Shown here: piece after piece, positions 1-5,399 of the stretch | Numbering within the stretch: the stretch's first letter is position 1 | How the letters are laid out: each line of letters begins with the position of its first letter | NCBI GenBank assembly: GCA_038256565.1 | Contig: JBBSKG010000099.1 | Span: 1 to 9,015, forward strand | From: JACOTK01 sp038256565 | GTDB taxonomy: Bacteria; Actinomycetota; Acidimicrobiia; Acidimicrobiales; CADCSY01 | DNA length: 9,015 nt | Reading direction: 5' to 3' | Position numbers and translations under genes: made by a program | Notes under the pieces: generated by a model | What the model saw: the letters and a program-made list of their open reading frames with translations, nothing else | Databases searched by the model: none | What the model was told of the DNA's origin: nothing

Positions 1-177
1 GAAAACGAACGTTTGGGTCGTTTCCTTCAGGCACTTCAACTTCAGCGTGGCGATTTCAACGGCCGCATGCTGACGATCCGTCGAGATGATCTTTGGGCCT
101 TAGGTGCCATTCTCGATATAACCCCGGCTAAAGCTGGCCAGCGTCTTGAGGAGCTGGGCCTTCTCATCTCCGCCTAG
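1..177 (+). CDS. 3' end of an unrecognised protein gene (5' truncated by the window)
   Basis: Frame 1 is open from the first base to TAG at 175-177, giving the last 58 residues of a protein. The tail is rich in Leu, Arg and acidic residues and looks helical: a basic stretch (around GRMLTIRRDD) is followed by an amphipathic segment ending LEELGLLISA. There is no Cys, no membrane segment and no motif that I recognise. The codon use resembles the downstream gene. It lies 51 bases upstream of the GTG assigned to hemW and in exactly the same reading frame. The two are therefore probably co-transcribed, and only the TAG separates them in frame. It does not resemble the LepA C-terminus, although lepA often neighbours hemW in actinobacteria. 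Function unknown. Confidence 0.7.
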   Translation, partial: ENERLGRFLQALQLQRGDFNGRMLTIRRDDLWALGAILDITPAKAGQRLEELGLLISA

Positions 178-228
178 CAGGCTGGAGTTATTTCAAATAC
201 TCCCATCACCGACCCGTTTGGGGTCTAT

Positions 229-1311
229 GTGCACGTCCCTTTTTGTACCAGGCGTTGCGATTACTGCGCCTTTGCTACTTGGGATGATCGTGATCAACTG
301 ATCCCGACATATGTGGCGGGTGTGATTGAGGAGATCAAGGCAGCCACAAGTGCTGGTCTTCCTGGGGCAACAAGCGTCTTTTTTGGAGGGGGTACGCCTT
401 CGTTGTTGTCAGGGGAACAGATGGCTGCAATTTTGGCTGAAGTGCCGCTAGATGAGAGGACAGAGGTAACTGTTGAGTGCAATCCTGACAATGTCACCGT
501 TGATCTACTGAGGGGTTATCGCCAAGCCGGCGTGAATCGCATTTCACTTGGAGTGCAATCGATGGTTCCTCATGTGTTGCTTGCGTTGGGTCGACTTCAC
601 GACGTAGAGAACGTTCAGGCGGCCGTAGAGGCAATAGGCGAGGTGGGTTTCGATTCGTTCAATCTCGACCTGATCTACGGCACGGTGGGGGAGCGCATTG
701 ATGATTGGCGCACGACCGTGTACGCAGCACTAGCGCTTAACCCTCCTCATGTGAGTGCTTACGGATTAACGGTCGAGGCGGGTACGCCCCTGGCTGAAGA
801 TTTGTCTCGAGCGCCAGATGATGACGACCAGGCTGATAAGTACCACCTAGTCGATGATTTGTTTGGTGATGCGGGCTTGAGTAACTACGAGATTTCTAAC
901 TGGGCCCGACCTGGCCATGAATGTCAGCATAATTTTTTGTATTGGAACCAAGGGGACTACCGCGGGTTTGGTTGTGCTGCTCATTCCCACAACAAGGGCC
1001 GTCGGTGGTGGAACGTGCGTACGCCTGAGCGTTATCTGGCCCTTCTTCGAGCTGGCGATTCAGCCGAGGATGGGTTTGAGGTTCTTGATGAGCCCGCACG
1101 ATTGCTTGAGGGATTACAACTAGGGCTTCGCACCCGAAGCGGTGTTCCTCGCTCGGCATTGTCCGATAGCGATGTTGGAGTGGGCGGTGCATTGGAAGGT
1201 TTGGTTGAGTCAAATGGCAATCGGTTGGTGTTGACACGGCGAGGTCGGCTTTTAGCCAACGAGGTGGCGTTAGCACTTCGTTCACCCAGCTGGATTGGAC
1301 GAGACAGGTAG
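229..1311 (+). CDS. hemW: HemW-type radical SAM protein (heme chaperone, often annotated as oxygen-independent coproporphyrinogen III oxidase)
   Basis: HemW binds a [4Fe-4S] cluster, SAM and heme, and is thought to deliver heme to membrane targets. From the GTG at 229 the protein has 360 residues, slightly short for the family (about 375-400). The radical-SAM CxxxCxxC motif is at Cys6, Cys10 and Cys13. The next residues are Ala-Phe, not the extra Cys of true HemN oxidases, so HemW is the better call. Other family landmarks are FFGGGTPSLL (51-60), ECNP (83-86), GVNRISLGVQS (101-111), NLDLIYG (145-151), NYEISNWARPG (219-229) and HNFLYW (234-239). The C-terminal HemN-type winged domain spans about 285-350. 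The start is uncertain. The family-typical PFGVY is encoded just before 229 (214-228), but no ATG, GTG or TTG lies in frame between the TAG at 175 and 229. A weak GGGG (220-223) is the only Shine-Dalgarno-like sequence. Non-canonical ATT (190) or ATC (205) starts are possible. Confidence 0.93.
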   Translation: MHVPFCTRRCDYCAFATWDDRDQLIPTYVAGVIEEIKAATSAGLPGATSVFFGGGTPSLLSGEQMAAILAEVPLDERTEVTVECNPDNVTVDLLRGYRQAGVNRISLGVQSMVPHVLLALGRLHDVENVQAAVEAIGEVGFDSFNLDLIYGTVGERIDDWRTTVYAALALNPPHVSAYGLTVEAGTPLAEDLSRAPDDDDQADKYHLVDDLFGDAGLSNYEISNWARPGHECQHNFLYWNQGDYRGFGCAAHSHNKGRRWWNVRTPERYLALLRAGDSAEDGFEVLDEPARLLEGLQLGLRTRSGVPRSALSDSDVGVGGALEGLVESNGNRLVLTRRGRLLANEVALALRSPSWIGRDR

Positions 1312-1338
1312 GGGCTTCTGTATCATCGTGGGACTTCG

Positions 1339-1370
1339 GGGGAGATCCCTTCCCCTTTGATCTGAAAGGG
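1339..1370 (+). promoter_or_regulatory. Mutually exclusive hairpins over the ribosome binding site of the OB-fold gene
   Basis: The 64-base gap after hemW holds two short inverted repeats that share bases. GGGGA (1339-1343) can pair with TCCCC (1351-1355) around a 7-base loop. CCCTTT (1353-1358) can pair with AAAGGG (1365-1370) around a 6-base loop. The second stem contains the Shine-Dalgarno sequence GAAAGGG (1364-1370), which sits 5 bases before the ATG at 1376. Forming the first stem would free the Shine-Dalgarno, because 1353-1355 cannot pair twice. Both stems are short (5 and 6 bp), so a regulatory role is inference. I see no convincing promoter or terminator in the rest of the gap. Confidence 0.35.
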
Positions 1371-1375
1371 AATCT

Positions 1376-1828
1376 ATGACGATGCTCCCGTTAGAAGAGG
1401 GTTATTTTACGATGCCCGCAAAAGAAGGCGAGCGTCCTCGTCTGCTTGGCTCGTACAGTCCCGCTGCCGATACGTATTTTTTCCCACGACGTAAGCGTTG
1501 CCCGCTGACCGAACAGCCAGTTGATGACGTGGAGCTGTCGTCTGAGGGCACTCTGTATTCGTGGACTTTCGTGGTCTCCCCATGGATGGGTAAGGGAAAG
1601 TTTGCTGATGGCATTGGCGGTCATGGCGTTGGCCAGGTTGATCTTCCTGAAGGCGTGAGGGTTCAAGGTGTGATCGATGGCGACATGGGTGACTGGGAAT
1701 GTGGCATGGCGATGGGCCTTGACCTCATGCCCATCATGAAAGACGCCGAAGGCAATGACTTGTGCACATTTCGATTTGTTCCTCTTGAAGGCCCACTGGT
1801 CCTAACCAAGAAAGAGGTTTCGGCATGA
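1376..1828 (+). CDS. DUF35-type OB-fold protein with a degenerate zinc ribbon, partner of the adjacent thiolase-like enzyme
   Basis: This 150-residue protein belongs to the Zn-ribbon/OB-fold (DUF35) family, small subunits that bind thiolase-superfamily enzymes handling acyl-CoA substrates (for example ChsH2 with Ltp2, or BbsA with BbsB). The ribbon region is residues 25-52, with the family-like pattern GSYSPAADTYFFPRRKRCP. Only one of the four expected ligands remains (Cys42); Ser28, Ala31 and Thr45 stand at the other three positions. It probably does not bind zinc in the usual way. The OB fold follows at about 57-137 and includes GTLYSWTFVV (58-67), DLPEGVRVQGVIDG (89-102) and CTFRFVPLEG (130-139). 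The ATG at 1376 is chosen because GAAAGGG lies 5 bases upstream; a second in-frame ATG at codon 13 lacks such a site. The stop overlaps the next start (ATGA, 1825-1828), implying translational coupling and a 1:1 complex. The substrate cannot be read from the sequence. Confidence 0.85.
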   Translation: MTMLPLEEGYFTMPAKEGERPRLLGSYSPAADTYFFPRRKRCPLTEQPVDDVELSSEGTLYSWTFVVSPWMGKGKFADGIGGHGVGQVDLPEGVRVQGVIDGDMGDWECGMAMGLDLMPIMKDAEGNDLCTFRFVPLEGPLVLTKKEVSA

Positions 1829-2973
1829 TTGATGATGTTTATGTAATTGGTGTGGGCATGGCCCCTTTTAGCCAAGCTGGCACGCCTGTTCGTGATATGG
1901 CTTACGACGCAGGCATTGCGGCACTGGGCGATGCGGGAATTCCCTTCAAAGACGTTGACTATTTGTACAACGGTTATATCGGCCCTTACGGCCTAGAGGG
2001 CGTCTCAATTGCTAAAGAGTTCGGGCTCACTGGTGTGCCAGTAGTACACGTCGAGAACGCTTCGGCGACAGGTTCGACTGCTTTTCGTGAAGCGGTGCTT
2101 TCGGTCGCTGGTGGTCATTCCGAAGTGGCAATGGCACTTGGTTTTGACGACATGAACCGTATGGTGAAGTCGATGGCTTCGGGCATGGGAAAGCCTGGCG
2201 TCGAGACGATCATGTTGCCAGCCGCCTTCTTTGCAATGTGGGCTGTTCGACGTATGAATGATTACGGCACCACAGTCGAAACCTTCGCCGAGATTGCTGC
2301 GAAGAATTGGAACCATGCACGACTTAACCCATATGCACAGCGTCGGGCCGATCACGAGGTAACCGCTGAAGAGGTGTTGGCCTCACGGATGATCTCTTAC
2401 CCGCACACCTCGAAGATGGCGTGTGCGGCAGGAGGAGGCGCAGCAGCTGCGATTGTGGCTACGCGTGAAGTAGCAGAGCGTCTTGCCAATGGGCGTCCGT
2501 TGGTAAAGGTCGTTGCCTCGCAGCTTGAGTCTGAGCGATACACCGAAGGGCACGTGTTCATGGGGGCAGTGGTGGGTCCGAGCGAGTTGACCCGCACGAC
2601 CTCAAATGCTGCATATGAGGAGGCCGGCCTTGGCCCGGCAGACCTTGACTTTGTTCACGTACATGATGCGTTTCCTATTGAGGAATTGATGTACTACGAG
2701 TTACTTGGCATTTGCGGCGATGGCGAGGGCGACAAGCTCGTGGCTGAGGGTGCGACCAAGATTGGCGGACGCATTCCGTTTTCTACCGATGGAGGCTTAA
2801 CTGCTCGTGGTCATCCGGGAGGACCAACAGGGTTGGCCCAAGTGTGGGATGCGACCGAACAGCTTCGTGGTGAAGCAGGACCTCGCCAGGTCAAGGGTGC
2901 CCGCACGGGAATGGTGCACATGATGGGTGCAGGCTCTGTCTGCGTCGTGCATCTACTCCAACGCGAGGGATAA
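1825..2973 (+). CDS. Thiolase-superfamily (SCP2-thiolase/Ltp2-like) protein lacking both catalytic cysteines
   Basis: This 382-residue protein has the thiolase fold of the SCPx/lipid-transfer subfamily. Normal members use an N-terminal-half Cys as the acyl nucleophile and a second Cys near the C-terminus as base. Here the nucleophile region reads VENASATGSTA, with Ser80 at the Cys position. The C-terminal region reads GMVHMMGAG (362-370), with no Cys at the usual CxG site. His280 (HVHDAFPIEE) and His330 (GGLTARGHPGG) are kept. A standard Claisen thiolysis is therefore unlikely. The family precedent with a repurposed active site is Ltp2, which with ChsH2-DUF35 catalyses a retro-aldol cleavage of steroid side-chain CoA thioesters. 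The coupled OB-fold gene just upstream supports such a two-subunit complex. No membrane segment or signal peptide is seen, so it is probably cytoplasmic. The start is fixed by the ATGA overlap. The actual reaction and substrate are unknown, and a non-catalytic or hydroxyacyl-CoA-specific role is also possible. Confidence 0.88.
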   Translation: MIDDVYVIGVGMAPFSQAGTPVRDMAYDAGIAALGDAGIPFKDVDYLYNGYIGPYGLEGVSIAKEFGLTGVPVVHVENASATGSTAFREAVLSVAGGHSEVAMALGFDDMNRMVKSMASGMGKPGVETIMLPAAFFAMWAVRRMNDYGTTVETFAEIAAKNWNHARLNPYAQRRADHEVTAEEVLASRMISYPHTSKMACAAGGGAAAAIVATREVAERLANGRPLVKVVASQLESERYTEGHVFMGAVVGPSELTRTTSNAAYEEAGLGPADLDFVHVHDAFPIEELMYYELLGICGDGEGDKLVAEGATKIGGRIPFSTDGGLTARGHPGGPTGLAQVWDATEQLRGEAGPRQVKGARTGMVHMMGAGSVCVVHLLQREG

Positions 2974-2981
2974 TTACAGCT

Positions 2982-2999
2982 GTTACTTTGGTCACGTTT
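2982..2999 (+). repeat. Two abutting 9-mer direct repeats, possible regulator site
   Basis: GTTACTTTG (2982-2990) is followed directly by GTCACGTTT (2991-2999). Aligned base by base they agree at G, T, A, C and T at positions 1, 2, 4, 5 and 8. They lie about 160 bases before the CAP gene. Tandem GTCAC-like 9-mers are the kind of site described for the actinobacterial response regulator MtrA, which controls cell-wall genes. That link is speculative. The rest of 2974-3077 holds a perfect 8-bp palindrome ACAGCTGT (2976-2983), a weak GAAGC/GCTTC hairpin (3001-3019) and two CGATTAG copies 11 bases apart (3052-3058, 3063-3069). There is no clear terminator or -35/-10 promoter. Confidence 0.2.
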
Positions 3000-3077
3000 G
3001 GAAGCGGAAGAAGTGCTTCGGTCGTTTCGAACAAATATTGCAAGATACGTGCGATTAGATGACGATTAGGTTAAGGT

Positions 3078-3152
3078 GACCCCCGACAAACGGATGAACC
3101 CCATCTATCGAGGCTTTAGTCGAGATGGTGGGGTTCCGGGCGGGCGGAGGTC
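3078..3152 (+). promoter_or_regulatory. Structured 5' leader that can sequester the ribosome binding site of the CAP gene
   Basis: Immediately before the CAP start lies a strong hairpin. GAACCCC (3096-3102) pairs with GGGGTTC (3130-3136), then ATCT (3103-3106) with AGAT (3123-3126), then CGA (3109-3111) with TCG (3120-3122), closing an 8-base loop GGCTTTAG. An outer helix is possible between GACCCCC (3078-3084) and GGAGGTC (3146-3152), 6 of 7 pairs. It contains the Shine-Dalgarno GGAGG (3146-3150), which lies 6 bases before the ATG at 3157. This enclosing-helix arrangement is typical of translation-controlling leaders. There is no T-tract, so it is not an intrinsic terminator. It does not match a riboswitch class that I recognise, including the ydaO c-di-AMP class. 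Confidence 0.4.
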
Positions 3153-3156
3153 CTGA

Positions 3157-4287
3157 ATGAGTAAACGTCGAAAGAATCGTAGAGTTTCGCGTGTCCTGGT
3201 TGCTGGTGCCTTGGCATCGAGCGGTGTTGTTCTTCCTGCTATGGCGGCCGGGGCGGCGGCATCACCAAATCCCTTTGGTTATGTCGATACAGCAACTCGG
3301 GTAGCGAATGGCGCTCGTTTGACCGGATGGACGATTGATCCCAACACGGGCGCACCTGTAGATGTGCATATTTATGTTGACGGAATTGCTGCCGCAGTCG
3401 TTTCAGCCAACGGTACGCGTGGCGATGTTGGCCAGAGTTACCCCAACTACGGAGCAGCTCATGGCTTTGATGTAGTTGTTCCACTTGGGGCACAGGTTTG
3501 TGCTTATGGTATTAACGTGGGGCCAGGAGTCAATACGGTGCTCGGCTGTCAGTCGATTCCGGTCAGCCCGCTAGGGCGCATTGATTCGGTCGCACGTGGT
3601 GCAGGCGGCACCCGACTTAATGGGTGGGCAATCGACCCCGATACAGGTGCCCCTGTAGACGTGCATGTATATGTCGACAATCGTTTTGTAGCTTCGACCT
3701 CTGCTGACGTACGTCGTGATGACATTGCAGTCAATATGCCTGGTTACGGAGTGGCGCACGGTTTCGACACAACAGTTCCCAATGGGTCACAAGTGTGTGC
3801 CTACGGCATCAACCAAGGAGCTGGCTCCAACAGCTTGCTTGGGTGTAGTCAGACTGCTCCCGCTGGGGGCAATCAGATAGCAAATGATCTGATGAACCGC
3901 ATCAATGGTGAGCGAGCAGCGCGAGGTGTTGGTCCATTGGCTTGGGATGAGAACCTAGCTGCTGGCGCACGTGATTGGGCTATGGAGATGAGTCGATCAG
4001 GTATGCGCCATAGTCCCGCTAGTGGACAAAACTATGGCGAGAACATCCAATACTTGTCTGGTGCCACTTCAGGTGCGTTGCACTCTAAGTGGATGAACTC
4101 CAATGCCCATCGCGACAACATTGTGTGGCCTGCATATGGCTCGGTAGGTATAGGCCTCTATTGCGCTCCAGATGGGGTTGTGTGGGCTGTTGAACGTTTT
4201 GGTCAGATCGATCCGGCCAAGCAGACCCCTATGGGTTCACCAGTTAACCCCATTGCCCACAATGACAGTGGAGGGCCTAGCTGTTAA
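3157..4287 (+). CDS. Secreted CAP/SCP-domain protein with two N-terminal ~92-residue repeats
   Basis: This 376-residue exported protein begins with a basic n-region (KRRKNRR), a hydrophobic core (about 12-30) and a likely signal-peptidase site near AAGAAA-SPN (residues 31-38). Two tandem repeats follow at about 40-131 and 139-230. The pattern is GW.iDP.TGAPVDVH.YVD ... YG.AHGFD..VP.G.QVCAYGIN ... LGC. Each repeat has two Cys (115/131 and 214/230), probably a disulfide. The CAP domain spans about 240-350. The family's cavity residues appear to be His285 (RHSP), Glu295 (GEN), His318 (AHRDNI) and Glu346 (AVERFG). The C-terminal tail ends at Cys376, which could pair with Cys336. Bacterial CAP proteins (YkwD-like) are extracellular with poorly known function. 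The repeats look like a surface or carbohydrate-binding module, which is inference. The start has an excellent GGAGG 6 bases upstream. No sortase motif or C-terminal membrane anchor is present, so it is probably released or loosely wall-bound. The gene converges on the Tad operon, with 21 bases between stops. Confidence 0.9.
   Translation: MSKRRKNRRVSRVLVAGALASSGVVLPAMAAGAAASPNPFGYVDTATRVANGARLTGWTIDPNTGAPVDVHIYVDGIAAAVVSANGTRGDVGQSYPNYGAAHGFDVVVPLGAQVCAYGINVGPGVNTVLGCQSIPVSPLGRIDSVARGAGGTRLNGWAIDPDTGAPVDVHVYVDNRFVASTSADVRRDDIAVNMPGYGVAHGFDTTVPNGSQVCAYGINQGAGSNSLLGCSQTAPAGGNQIANDLMNRINGERAARGVGPLAWDENLAAGARDWAMEMSRSGMRHSPASGQNYGENIQYLSGATSGALHSKWMNSNAHRDNIVWPAYGSVGIGLYCAPDGVVWAVERFGQIDPAKQTPMGSPVNPIAHNDSGGPSC
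3274..3549 (+). repeat. CAP protein repeat unit 1
   Basis: Encodes residues 40-131, first copy of the GW-iDP / HGFD / CAYGIN / LGC module. The stretch around 3346-3381 (TGAPVDVH.YVD) is very similar to the second copy at the protein level but has drifted at third codon positions. The duplication is therefore old and functionally maintained, not recent. Confidence 0.85.
3571..3846 (+). repeat. CAP protein repeat unit 2
   Basis: Encodes residues 139-230, second copy of the module and of the same length as the first (92 residues). A short linker (132-138) joins the copies, and a Gly/Ala/Pro linker (231-239) leads into the CAP domain. Confidence 0.85.
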
Positions 4288-4308
4288 TGGACTGGCCTGC
4301 TAAAAGCC

Positions 4309-4794
4309 TTACTGGTTAAGGGGCGGTACAGTTTCGACCGGTACTTCTGCAATAGCGGTTGAGGTTGCGCCGATGCTGAAGTTGTTGGTCCCTCCGGGTA
4401 TGGCGCGCGAGAAGATTGTGTTTACTTGACCGGTGATATTTACGGTGACCACATCACCGACAACTGTTGTGCTGACAGCAAGGTTTTCTATGCCGCCAAG
4501 TCGTTCGGCGTCGATCGTGGCTTGTGCTATTGCCGAGGCTTTTGCCCAATCGATGTCGGCACCCGTGCCTCCGTAGAAACCACCCTGGTTTAGACCTGCG
4601 GCTGCGGCATTATTTGCAGCCGCTGCCGATGCATTGGCAAGAGATCTTTCACCCATAAAGGCAATAGCGTGGTCAACGGCGAGTGCGCCGAGGATGATGA
4701 ATACCAATACAGCCACGGGCATGAGGATTAAGACGCTGCCTTGCTGTTGGCGAAGGCTCATGGCTGAGGGTTGCGATTTGTCAATCACACACAT
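4309..4794 (-). CDS. TadG-like pilus assembly protein (Flp/Tad minor component)
   Basis: This 161-residue protein has a short cytoplasmic N-terminus, one hydrophobic segment (about 20-42, GSVLILMPVAVL then LGALAVD) and an Ala/Asn-rich helix (51-68) as in TadE/TadG-type pseudopilins. A small beta-rich extracellular part (about 105-150) follows. It lacks the von Willebrand A domain of full-length TadG, so it is the short actinobacterial form. It probably sits at or near the pilus base or tip as a minor subunit. The ATG at 4794 overlaps the upstream gene by 10 bases. A GTG two codons later (4788-4786) would give a 4-base GTGA overlap and is an equally good start, and the ATG at codon 12 would give a shorter protein. 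This is the last gene of the operon. I see no strong terminator in the 21 bases before the convergent CAP stop. Confidence 0.8.
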   Translation of the reverse strand: MCVIDKSQPSAMSLRQQQGSVLILMPVAVLVFIILGALAVDHAIAFMGERSLANASAAAANNAAAAGLNQGGFYGGTGADIDWAKASAIAQATIDAERLGGIENLAVSTTVVGDVVTVNITGQVNTIFSRAIPGGTNNFSIGATSTAIAEVPVETVPPLNQ

Positions 4795-5399
4795 GGTGTT
4801 TCTTTGGTTGGGTCGCCCTCAGGTACGCCGCTTCGATATGGGTCAACGAGTTCGCTGTGAGTTGCGGTGACCGTGATTACCCCAATCCCAAGGCCCTTAA
4901 TCCATGGCAATGAAATGGTTGGCACTGGGTAGGAAACCTCAAATGTGATTGGAGCGCAACGAGTATAGAAAGCGTCCTCGGTGCTTATGAGTGTCATCTT
5001 TGAGGCATCTCGCCCGTGGCCCGAAATGGTGTCGGCGGCGGCTTTATGGGCATTTTGGGTAGCTTCAATGCCACTTGGGCCTGGTGATTCAACATAGGCA
5101 CGGGTTGCCTCGCGTGCGGCGGCAGACGCAGCGAGCTTGGCGTCGATAACACCCCAAGCATTTGCAAGAAGCAGCGAGCCGATTACAAAGACCAACACCC
5201 CAAAGGGGAGGGCTTCGGCACCACCAGCAAACCCATCTTCAGCGGCCAGCTTTGATCTAAGGGCCTGATATGAAACAACTTGGGTGGCCAGAGGCCGAAT
5301 TGTGGGCCCCACCAAGGAAAACTTGTGATGTGCCGCGCAAGTTGTTTCATTACGGGTCCTAAGGGCAATAGTTCGCCTGCTTATTTCAAACGCGCTCAT
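4785..5399 (-). CDS. TadE-like pseudopilin with a 34-residue N-terminal insertion
   Basis: This 204-residue protein has a TadE-like core: EDGFAGGAEALPF (54-66), a single membrane helix (about 65-83) and an Ala-rich amphipathic helix AASAAAREATRAYVES (90-105). An extracellular domain runs to the C-terminus and has Cys148 and Cys203. In Tad systems such proteins are minor pilins inserted with Flp by the TadB/TadC platform. The N-terminus is unusual. Normal members have about 10-20 residues before the conserved E-x-G segment, but here there are more than 50. The extra part coincides with a 102-bp insertion carrying inverted and direct repeats (5257-5366, separate entry). Removing it in frame joins MSAFEISRRTIALR to SKLAAEDGF and gives a normal-looking 170-residue protein. 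The start is chosen from the ATGA overlap with the upstream gene. TTG/GTG codons at residues 29-30, inside the insertion, are less likely starts. Confidence 0.8.
   Translation of the reverse strand: MSAFEISRRTIALRTRNETTCAAHHKFSLVGPTIRPLATQVVSYQALRSKLAAEDGFAGGAEALPFGVLVFVIGSLLLANAWGVIDAKLAASAAAREATRAYVESPGPSGIEATQNAHKAAADTISGHGRDASKMTLISTEDAFYTRCAPITFEVSYPVPTISLPWIKGLGIGVITVTATHSELVDPYRSGVPEGDPTKETPCV
5257..5366. mobile_element. Candidate MITE-like palindromic insertion inside the tadE-like gene
   Basis: A perfect 8-bp direct repeat CTAAGGGC lies at 5257-5264 and 5359-5366. It brackets a 94-bp segment carrying a perfect 13-bp inverted repeat, ATGAAACAACTTG (5270-5282) and CAAGTTGTTTCAT (5338-5350). 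One repeat copy plus the segment is 102 bp, exactly 34 codons, so the host frame is kept. The arrangement fits a small non-autonomous element with an 8-bp target duplication. The inverted repeat starts 5 bases inside one end and 8 bases inside the other, so the termini would be degenerate. The segment is open on both strands (+ strand ATG 5270 to TAA 5362, 30 codons), but I do not call that a gene. Alternatives are a chance palindrome or a hairpin-driven rearrangement. Confidence 0.45.
5270..5350. repeat. Perfect 13-bp inverted repeat with nested stems
   Basis: The arms are 5270-5282 and 5338-5350, with 55 bases between them. Nested pairings exist inside: CTTGGGTGG (5279-5287) with CCACCAAG (5309-5316), one bulge; GGCC-AGA-GGCC (5286-5296); and AACTTG (5320-5325) with the right arm (5338-5343). 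The tadE-like mRNA could therefore form competing hairpins about 50-130 bases after its start codon. Confidence 0.9.

Noticed and set aside
896..1285. Long antisense reading frame within hemW
   Set aside because: It is a shadow of a strongly coding gene, with no ribosome binding site and no recognisable protein features.
1..1311. One continuous gene interrupted by TAG at 175
   Set aside because: The frame is shared, but nothing in 1-174 resembles HemW, and adjacent genes in one frame occur by chance. Kept only as one possibility in the start-site finding.
1295..1326. Promoter TTGGAC (1295-1300) with TATCAT (1321-1326) before the OB-fold gene
   Set aside because: The 20-base spacing is too long and the boxes are weak matches.
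2974..3020. Intrinsic terminator after the thiolase-like gene
   Set aside because: Only a 5-bp GAAGC/GCTTC hairpin without a T-tract is present.
3078..3152. ydaO-type c-di-AMP riboswitch
   Set aside because: These leaders precede some actinobacterial wall genes, but the conserved blocks of that class are not recognisable and the element is too short.
4288..4308. Bidirectional terminator between the converging CAP and TadG-like genes
   Set aside because: The 21-base gap has no convincing stem or T-tract; ACTGG and GGCC repeats are short and not arranged as a terminator.
5270..5362. A 30-codon + strand reading frame inside the palindromic insertion
   Set aside because: Too short, no ribosome binding site, and its start and end are made from the inverted repeat arms.
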